From: Atriophallophorus winterbourni
Taxonomy: Eukaryota > Platyhelminthes > Trematoda > Plagiorchiida > Microphallidae
NCBI GenBank assembly: GCA_013407085.1
Contig: JACCGJ010003278.1
Span: 1-64,000 of the forward strand
Direction: 5' to 3'
Length of the DNA: 64,000 nucleotides
Under the pieces are notes generated by a model, which saw only the letters and a program-made list of their open reading frames with translations, made no database searches and was not told the origin of the DNA. A program made the position numbers and the translations under genes. Of this stretch, positions 56,518 through 64,000 are shown piece by piece. Each line of letters begins with the position of its first letter. Position 1 is the first letter of the stretch.

Positions 56518-57942
56518 ATAAGCTCCCAATTCCAAAAATGCTCCAATGGCCTGCGTCTCATATAGCCTCTGACAACCAGGTCCAGCTCCTGGCCTGCACG
56601 CGTGGTCCTGTGTGACCCGGCGGAACTGCTTCTACTGACAGGAGAAAGGGCGAAGGCGGCTGGCTGGCGCCTCAGAACCAGCATGCTTCGGGCAGGTGGA
56701 GCTCGTTAGTCCATGAAGGCGGCCCACCTAGGGGAAGGAAAACTCTTATCTCAAACCTCCAATGCCTTGTGGCTACATCCATTCATGGAAAAGGCTTCAG
56801 GAGTCAACCTCGAGGAAAAATCCGGAGCGGGAGTCCCGTTAGGCAGTCCGAAGTTTATTCAACTTCGTCCTGCCAGCTCCTGCGACGGCATCGTTGTCCA
56901 AACGTATCATCCTAGCTGTTCCTTTGGTTCCAGTGGTGCCGTGGAGAGTGAGCACTTGCTGCATGGGCAACAGCTAGTTCTCCATATTGAACTGCCCTAG
57001 CGTACATCACAACGCACAAATGGAGAGGACAATCCATTCCGCTTCTACGGTAAATAACACGGGAAGCAGCAGATACCGGTTAAAAGCTATGGCTCGACTG
57101 GCGTAGAGCTAAGCGCCTGGGGCTGCTTTCGACGGTGGGAGATACTTCCAGGTCTCATTGGACGGCTACCGCCCGCCTCAAGCTGGGCAGCCCCCAGTCA
57201 ATAAGGTGCCGTCTCGCCACGGTCTGCTATCCTCATTGGGTGCATGGGGATTAGGAATCAACCGACAAGCAGACTGTATTTTTCCGCACCAGCGAATCGA
57301 AATACCAAACAACAAATTTCAGTTCTGAAACTTGGAACCTGGAACGTCCGGTCCATGCTTCCAGGATTTCATGACGACGTCTCGAATATCAGAGGCGTTC
57401 GAAAGTCCGCCGTGATTAACAACGAGCTAAAGAGGCTGAATGTCGACGTGGCTGCCCTACAAGAGACGCGTTTACCAGACACTGGTAAGCTAACAGAAAG
57501 TGATTACACATTCTTTTGGGAAGAAAGAGGTTCCGATGAGCCTCGACTGCATGGAGTTGGGTTTGCCGTGCGAAACGACATATTAAAAGCAACAGAACCG
57601 AGCAGCAGCGGGAGCGAACGGATTTGGACTCTAAATCTGAGGTGCATTATTGGTACCATTACATTGGTCAACGTTTATGCACCGACGCTCTCTGCGACTC
57701 CTGCTGAAAAAGACGCTTTTTATTATAACCTCACAGCCGTCCTGAAAAACGTGCAACAGAGAAACTCTGTAGAGGTATTGGGTGATTTCAATGCCAGAGT
57801 TGGTGCAGATTACGAGTCTTGGCAAAACGGTCTCGGAAGGTTCGGTGTAGGTAAAACCAATGAAAATGGGCAACGCCTTTTAGAATTGTGCACACTGTTC
57901 AATCTTTGTGTCAGTAAAACTTCCTTTCAAACAAAACCACAG
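56518..57942 (+). mobile_element. Family C LINE, 5' UTR and endonuclease
   Basis: A GC-rich 5' UTR (about 56518-57243) precedes an endonuclease frame. Part of this UTR recurs at 33774-33905. The element stops at about 57942, where it is joined to a CR1 reverse transcriptase. Confidence 0.8.
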
Positions 57943-57951
57943 CAGGGATGA
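57244..57951 (+). pseudogene. CFDP2-type APE endonuclease, truncated
   Basis: A 235-codon frame with ATG at 57244. Motifs: LGTWNVRSML (Asn), VDVAALQETRLPD (Glu), GVGFAVRND, LVNVYAPT (Tyr), and EVLGDFNARVGADYESWQ (Asp/Asn). This is the endonuclease that is often annotated as craniofacial development protein 2-like in animal genomes. The last catalytic Asp-His block is missing because the frame runs into CR1 sequence after SFQTKPQ. Confidence 0.88.
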
Positions 57952-59212
57952 TAACTCCTATATATAAAGGCGGTAGCCGTTCAGACACAGTAAACTATAG
58001 ACCGGTAACGTTAATTCCGGTGATCTCTAAATTAATGAAACGCATTTTGACTGCGCGCATAAGAGAACATTTTGATAACCAAAATATATTGACCACAGCA
58101 CAACACGGTTTTCGAATAAATCGTTACTGTCTATCTAACCTTCTTACAACTTTCGAGGATTGAACCAAGACACTAGACGAAGGTGAGGCTGTACAGGCTT
58201 GCTACATCGATATTTCCAAAGCTTTCGATAGAGACAACCATGACATCACAATTAAAAGGCTCGAAGCTTATGGAATAATGGGAATATTGCTGAATTGGAT
58301 AAGAGACTATCTTCCTGATAGACACGTCCACGTTTGCGTTGGCAGCAACTTATCTATAAACACATACGTAACGTGTGGGTTTCCGCAAGGCTCGGTGCTT
58401 GGACCTCTTCTATTCTTGATGTATATGAACGATATAGTAGAGGATATTGGAAGCAACTTGATACTATTTACCGATGATATTAAAATATGGAAACGTGTCA
58501 AGTCTGTTATCGACTGTGTGGCATTACAACGGGATCTGAGTAACGTATTTCTTTGGTCCCATTTAAATGAGTTACCATTTAACCCTGCGAAATATAAAAT
58601 GCTGCAGCTTGGAAAATATCTGCACCATACGTATCAGCTTGGCACGCAAGATCTCGTCGGAACCAACGCAGTTTCTATATGATCTTATTTTGTGCATTGT
58701 ACGGATTATGTATTACCGTACTACCCCTCAAATTTCCTTTGCAATTTTCAAAAGCAAGCTCATCTATCAGAAATAGATCCGGCTGCAACTGCGCCAAACC
58801 TCAACAATGCACAAATTGTGACTGTGGAAGGCCCGAATAATTGCATTACCAGTAAAGCCTGTTTATACAAGGGATTTCAGAGCATTGGTGACGTTTCGTA
58901 ACTAAAGTCAGCTGTGGCGCTAAAGAGACGTGTCTAGAAAGTTTAAGGTGAAAGTCATAAAACAACAGAAGTGAAAATGAACAAAAAGAAAACTGGAAAT
59001 GTGTAGGCTGCACGTCTTCCACTAAACATGTTTGCGCGCCATCGCAGGCGTTAGGTAACACCATCAGGTGGCTAACGCAATTATCCGTGATAGAAGCGTA
59101 GGTGGTGCAAAAACGAGTTAACAGGTTTGGAAACGAATTGCGAATTGGGAATCATCGCTTTCCTAACGCGGTTCCATCAGACATTTCTTAGAATGGTATC
59201 AGTGTAAGTGTG
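57943..59212 (+). pseudogene. CR1-like RT with internal deletion, left copy of an inverted pair
   Basis: Frames give MITPIYKGGSRSDTVNYRPV, AQHGFRINRYCLSNLLTTF, a stop, ACYIDISKAFDRDNHD, then (58278-58682) [36 protein letters not shown] and the catalytic LFTDDIKIW (Ala replaced by Thr). After VGTNAVSI the sequence jumps to the last RT residues (ISFAIFKSKL) and a 3' UTR. The minus-strand copy at 62998-64000 has the same jump. Confidence 0.85.
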
Positions 59213-59819
59213 ACCAGACTATGACTTGAATCAAACAAATGAAGCTCACGACGTAATAAGTTGCGTCAGCTCGACTCTGCGGTTTGGGTCCGAGTGATCA
59301 CAATTCATATTAGCTACACTCTTTTAGACATTTGAATCCAAACTGAGTTATTCTCACTCTTGTTGTAAGTGTTATGTTGAAGCACTTGCAATATTGCAGG
59401 GCAAGTTCGTTAGCTCTTGTAATATATATATATATTATGATATCTTATATATATATGTGTGTGTGTGGGTTGTGTGTGTGTGAATGAAATGCTTTGAAAT
59501 ACAGATATTTGATTCAATGCTATGTGTTTAAACCATCTTTGAGAGAGTGGGTACATGTGCTTAAACAGGTTGTTCGTGCCATCGTCATCTGAAATTTGAT
59601 TAAAAGTTCAAATATTGTTTGGAGATGTTTGCTGAGTCTCTCACTTTTCCTATTCAAGATATGTATAATGATGAATTCATCATCAGGATATTTCGTAAAT
59701 CACTTGGAGCTGTCCAATGCGATAAGCTTTAATTCTAAGAATCACTTGGTTAGACGTAGATGTGTAATTTCAAAACAGATAATAATTTAGACAAAAGGCA
59801 ATGTGTCACGCAATATATG
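59213..59819. other. No gene; AT/GT microsatellites
   Basis: Short TA runs and a GT-rich run lie at 59419-59482. Nothing else is supported. Confidence 0.5.
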
Positions 59820-61162
59820 GATTCACACAAGATTCAAGATTTAAGATTCAAGATTCAAGAATTTATGGTCACAAAAAGCACATAGCTTCACAATTACCAT
59901 ATCATAGTAAATATGCGTTCAATAAGAGGTATAAAAAAATCAATTATACGATGTCACTGGAGTCAAGTAATATGCTTACCCTGAGCAATACACAGGCATC
60001 GTCAAATCGTTATGTAACAAATAAGTGTCCAAGGTTCGAGTGAATGTTTGGATACAGGGAGAGGTGATAATTGCTTCGGGAAGGGCATTCCACAGGAAAC
60101 AGACACGTACCGAATAGACATATCGGCGACAATTAGTAAGGGAATGGGGAATTTGTAGTGCCACTGAGTGGCTACGTGTAATTCCTGATTCACGGTATTT
60201 GAACAAATGTTTGAGTGGATGATCTGGAGTATTCAATATTTTGTAAGTAATGATAACGTCACTTCGAAGTCTACGTTGAAGGGGAGTGGGGAGCTTTAGC
60301 TTTTTCAACCTTTCCTCGTATGTAAGGTCTCGAAAACCACGCACGAGTTTAGTTGCACGGTGATATATCCTGTCAAGCAAGAAATATATCTTTTTTCATC
60401 CACGGAGTCCTTGCTTCCGATGCATGTTCCATTGTGGGAATTAAGTAGGACTAAATGATACTTGGCAAAGTTAAAGGCGTAAAGGTTCTGAAGATCCGTC
60501 GAAGCATACCTAGAAGCTTTGAAGCACGCTTGCAAATGACCTCACAATGCACGCTGTTCTTTAGGCTGCCACATATCCAGACTCCAAGATCCTTCTCCGA
60601 TTCGGTCCAGCTCAAAATCTTCTGCCCAAAGTGATATTCGTACGGAAAGGGCTTATCGATTTGCAGTAACTTGCATTTTTGAAAATTGAACGACAGTTTA
60701 TTTCTAACTGACCATTCGTGTAATGCATCTAAATCACGTCGCAGTTTTACGCAGTATGCAGTTGATTTTATTCGCATTTAAAGTCTAACATCATCCGCAT
60801 GAGAGCGTCTCAGGTAAATCATTGATGTAAACTAAGAAGAGCACTGGACCGAGAACGGAACCTTGCGGTACACCACTGGAGGTATTAATGGCTCGTGATT
60901 GTACCCTGTTAACTCGAACGGATGCCTTGCGCCGATTGAGGTAGCTTTCGAACCATATGAGTAGCTGCCCGTTAATACAAATCTGTTTCAGCTTTTGTAG
61001 CAACAGGAAGTGATCAACTCTTTCGAAAGCTTTCGACATATCCAGATAGCACGCGTGCACACTGTCTCCTGCGTCAACCGTTTGGGTCCAATCGTTTAAT
61101 ACCGTCAGCAAGTTTGTCAAGCATGAGCGAGCTTTACAAAACCCATGCTGTGCGACAGATAG
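59820..61162 (-). pseudogene. CR1-like LINE (family B), RT to 3' tail
   Basis: Minus-strand order: [20 protein letters not shown] and [20 protein letters not shown] (61120-60791), FQKCKLLQI and CKRASKLLGMLRRIF (60777-60451), LDRIYHRATKLVRGFRDLTY, RRLRSDVIITYKIL and RRYVYSVRVCFLWNALP (60380-59976). The 3' UTR ends with GACCATAAATTCTTGAATC and heptamer repeats (59862-59826). It is the closest relative of the element at 36880-39250. The catalytic ADD region is damaged by a small deletion near 60795. It sits in what appears to be an intron of the GH27 gene. Confidence 0.85.
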
Positions 61163-61355
61163 TATATTTTGGTGCTCTATCAGATCAATCTCAAAATGTT
61201 CCGTATCTTATGCTGGCTCATGTGTAACTCATTTCTCGAGTGGTTTGGCAAATTTACAATTTTAAAATTTGACTGTTGATTTTTAATCAGTAGTTAAAAA
61301 GTAAACGTTTCTCTGTCAATTTTAACGAAATTCATTCAGTTCACACTCAACGTAC

Positions 61356-61658
61356 CGAGGGGAAATTCGGTATTTCATATGTTACGTTTAAATTCGTGTC
61401 GTAAGTTTTCGTGCTGTACCAACATACATCAATCAAAATCGTGTTGTATCCGGCATCGCGCAATCTGCTGGAGATGAGTCGTTCTGCCAGCAATTTGATA
61501 TTCGTTTCACTGACGCATCGCGTTGGATAGCGTGAACAATCTCATTGACATGTTGACGCATTTTCGGTAACGTAGCCCATAATTGGTGTCGGCACAGTAG
61601 CCTCAGATGAGATGAATACGGTGACACACAAGAATAAATTTAAAATGGATGCCTTCAT
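61356..61658 (-). pseudogene. First exon of a GH27 alpha-galactosidase / N-acetylgalactosaminidase-type gene
   Basis: An ATG at 61658 opens 101 codons ending at a donor (TCG|GTACGT, 61356/61355), phase 0. Residues 1-20 (MKASILNLFLCVTVFISSEA) are a clear signal peptide. TPIMGY, the spacing Cys37-Cys41-Cys48, CVSETNIKLLAERL, RDAGYNTILIDVCWY and IPNFPS follow the N-terminal part of family GH27 lysosomal or secreted glycosidases, which remove terminal alpha-linked galactose or GalNAc. An in-frame TGA (61544-61542, codon 39) interrupts it, and the conserved IDDCW is IDVCW. A CR1 is inserted in the presumed intron about 190 bp downstream, and no further exon was found. Probably a pseudogene or relic; a sequencing error at codon 39 is possible. 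Confidence 0.7.
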
Positions 61659-61859
61659 GATTTAATCCCCTGAAACAGTGAGAACAAGGAATAGTTGTTT
61701 GAAAATCTTTTAATAGAAATGATGAAATATCCGACGGACACATCTGAGTTGTAAACAGAATACACTATTGTTTCATGGGAACATAAAGTTTGAGTCAACT
61801 CAGAATAAATTTCTGTAAAACAGATTTCATTGAAACAAATGTGACATTAATTTAAACAT

Positions 61860-62877
61860 ACAGCGCTAGGCGTATGGATTAGTGGACGTCTTAACACTAG
61901 CATGGAATGCGAAACAGTGTGCAACCGAGCTAGGTATGCTTCGGCGTATTTTGGACATTTATTCCCTGAATTATTCCCCATGCTCATAAATACGTATATT
62001 AACCCAGTGATGGATTACTCATTGAAAGCTTTGGCACCATGGCTACCAAAGGACATCCAGCTGATCGAGAGAATTTATCACAGAGCAACTAAAATGGTTG
62101 GCTGTCTCAGCAACCTACCTTATGAGAATCGACTTGGGCATCCTATTTTGGATAAACTGCTTCACAGAAAAGTTCGATTTGATCTAATCCTAACTTATAA
62201 ACTCCGGTCAAGCCATGTAACATGTACTCACCCGCTGGTATTTGATATTCCACATTCCCACCGGAATTGACGTCGGTTCTCCTATTCGGTACGAGTTTGC
62301 TTTTTATAGAAATCCCTACCGTCAGATGTTGTACAATCATCTAGTGAAGGGATTTTCAGAAATAAATTGGTTTCTATTTTTGCGTAGTAATTCCACAATA
62401 CATCCCGTTTATATAACATAATGTTTAAACGAATATTTTTTCTATAGTAACAACATTGCTTTACTGTACCTAACAACTGACCGTGATAACACTTTCCGTT
62501 GATTCGTGTTCCGTGATTGCTTTGCTGTACCATCGTGCACGTTTTGGCTAGCGCTAAAAATCTTCCATCTGCCGTGCTTTTGCTCCAAGATTCTTGGGGG
62601 ACATCATTGTAATGGTCAGTCTACTACACCATCATGACACGACAATACTTGACGTTTTTTTAACCAACAAACGTGTATATATATTATAACATTCACGCGT
62701 TTGTGATGTCACATCCATGGTGCGACATCGACCGAAGGAGCCAACAACAACATATAATATATATATGATATATATATATATATATCTATATATATATAAG
62801 AATATCGTGTGGTGTTGTATACAAATACGAGCTATTGTATTCCATAATTCTTAAATCTTGAATCTTGAATCTTGAAA
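61860..62877 (+). pseudogene. CR1-like LINE (family B), RT C-terminal domain and tail
   Basis: The frame 61902-62270 reads CNRARYASAYFGHLF, NTYINPVMDYSLKALAPWLP, ERIYHRATKMVGCL and RKVRFDLILTYKL before decaying. The CATAATTCTTAAATC end with TTGAATC heptamers is at 62845-62877. A family C 3' UTR relic is embedded at 62690-62755 and a TA-rich run at 62752-62802. Confidence 0.75.
62690..62755 (+). repeat. Family C LINE 3' terminal relic
   Basis: TTTGTGATGTCACATCCATG, GTGCGACATCGACCGAAGGA and GCCAACAACAACA match the 3' end at 17103-17155. Confidence 0.6.
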
Positions 62878-62880
62878 GGT

Positions 62881-64000
62881 AAAAAACCTTAAATTCGATC
62901 TACAGGTTGTCTTCAATAATTTTTTTTTTTTCAAATGTCTGCTGGCAGATAAACTACGTTCTAAATATCTCGGATATCGCAGATTGTAACACCACTTACA
63001 CCGATACCATTCTAAGGACGGAACCGCGCTAGGAAAGCGATAATTTTCAATACGCAATTCGTGTCCAAACCTGTTAACTCGTTTTTGCACCACCAACGCT
63101 TCTATTACGGATAATTGCGTTAGGCACCTGATAGTTTCACCTAACGCCTGCGATGGCGCGCAAACATGTTTAGTGGAAGACGTGCAGCCTACACAATTCC
63201 AGTTTTCTTTTTGTTCATTTTCCACTTCTGTTGTTTTATGACTTTCACCTTAAACTTTCTAGTCACGTCTCTGTAGCGCCACAGCTGACACAAGTTACGA
63301 AACGTCACCAATGCTCTGAAATCCCTTGTATAAACAGGCGTTACTGGTAATGCAATTATTTGGGCCTTCCACAGTCACAATTTGTGCATTGTTGAGGTTT
63401 GGCGCAGTTGCAGCCGGATCTATTTCTGATAGATGAGCTTGCTTTTGAAAATTGCAAAGGAAATTTAAGGGGTGGTACGGTAATACATAATCCGTACAAT
63501 GCACAAAATAAGATCATATAGAAACTGCGGTGGTTCCGACGAGATCTTGCGTGCCAAGCTGATACGTGTGGTGCAGATATTTTCCAAGCTGCCACATTTT
63601 ATATTTCGCATGATTAAATGGTAACTCATTTAAATGGGACCAAAGAAATACGTTACTCAGATCCCGTTGTAACGCCATACCGTCAATAACAGACCTGACA
63701 CGTTTCCATATTTTAATATCATCGGTAAATAGTATCAAGTTGCATCCAATATCTTCTGTTATATCGTTCATATACATCAAGAATAGAAGAGGTCCAAGCA
63801 CCGAGCCTTGCGGAACCACACACGGGACGTATGTGTTTATAGATAAGGTGCTGCCAACGCGTATTCCGACGTGTCTATCAGGAATATAGTCTCTTATCCA
63901 ATTCAGCAATATTCCCATTATTCCATAAGCTTCGAGCCTTTTAATTATGATGTCATGGTTGTCTCTATCGAAAGCTTTGGAAATATCGATGTAGCAAGCC
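62881..64000 (-). pseudogene. CR1-like RT with internal deletion, right copy of an inverted pair
   Basis: Minus-strand frames from the window edge: [49 protein letters not shown] and SNVFLWSHLNELPF (63918-63514), then the same jump after VGTTAVSI to the RT end and 3' UTR. From 64000 to 62998 it is the inverted counterpart of 58180-59212. The 3' UTR frame (63225-62851) with a CVGCTSSTKHVC block has no recognised domain. The element continues beyond the window. Confidence 0.85.

Noticed and set aside
59055..59075. CACCATCAGGTGG, similar to the hammerhead core region on the minus strand.
   Set aside because: The core reads CTGATGG rather than CTGATGA, no GAAA follows at the right distance, and the sister copy at 63121-63140 differs further.

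Overview
The window looks like nuclear DNA of a digenean trematode (fluke), inferred from content: a Ty3/Gypsy element with the CsRn1-type Gag knuckle, many CR1/Jockey-like and RTE-like non-LTR retrotransposons, a Penelope-like fragment, a BEL/Pao element, Schistosoma-Smalpha-like hammerhead ribozyme repeats, and AT-rich host DNA with intron-containing genes. The species cannot be named from the sequence alone.

Layout. 1-5.6 kb: a nearly intact CR1-like element (family A) with ORF1, overlapping ORF2 and a long 3' UTR. 5.6-6.9 kb: degenerate minus-strand CR1. 8.7-12.5 kb: minus-strand CsRn1-type Gypsy element with both LTRs, RT domain deleted. 12.5-17.2 kb: three non-LTR pieces in a row on the plus strand (family A, RTE, and family C with a 'craniofacial development protein 2'-type endonuclease). 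18.06-18.61 kb: a repeat of about 237 bp arranged as an inverted pair plus a partial direct copy, with a hammerhead ribozyme in each arm. 18.9-25.4 kb: CR1-like remnants. 26.2-27.9 kb: minus-strand nuclear receptor gene (A/B domain and complete DNA-binding domain in three exons; no ligand-binding domain found). 28.6-35.9 kb: mostly unassigned DNA with family C and CR1 remnants and one candidate exon of a secreted protein. 36.04-36.88 kb: a 230-bp dimeric tandem array abutting a minus-strand CR1 (36.9-39.7 kb), itself fused to a Penelope-like RT fragment. That fragment is split by a young BEL/Pao element (40.1-44.87 kb, 425-bp LTRs, AATGG target duplication). 46.4-48.4 kb: mixed retroelement fragments and one candidate host exon. 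50-51.5 kb: a candidate terminal exon, a TA microsatellite and a 157-bp tandem duplication. 53.1-54.9 kb: a broken MULE transposase with SWIM finger. 55.4-64 kb: family C and CR1 fragments, including a chimera, an inverted pair of about 1 kb, and the first exon of a GH27 alpha-galactosidase-type gene with an in-frame stop.

The window is therefore dominated by nested, mostly dead mobile DNA around few host exons. Within elements the parts form known systems: Gag/protease/RT/integrase for the LTR elements; RNA-binding ORF1 plus endonuclease/RT ORF2 for the LINEs. The host pieces (nuclear receptor, GH27 exon, three unassigned exons) show no functional link to one another. All assignments come from reading motifs in the translations; no database search was run.
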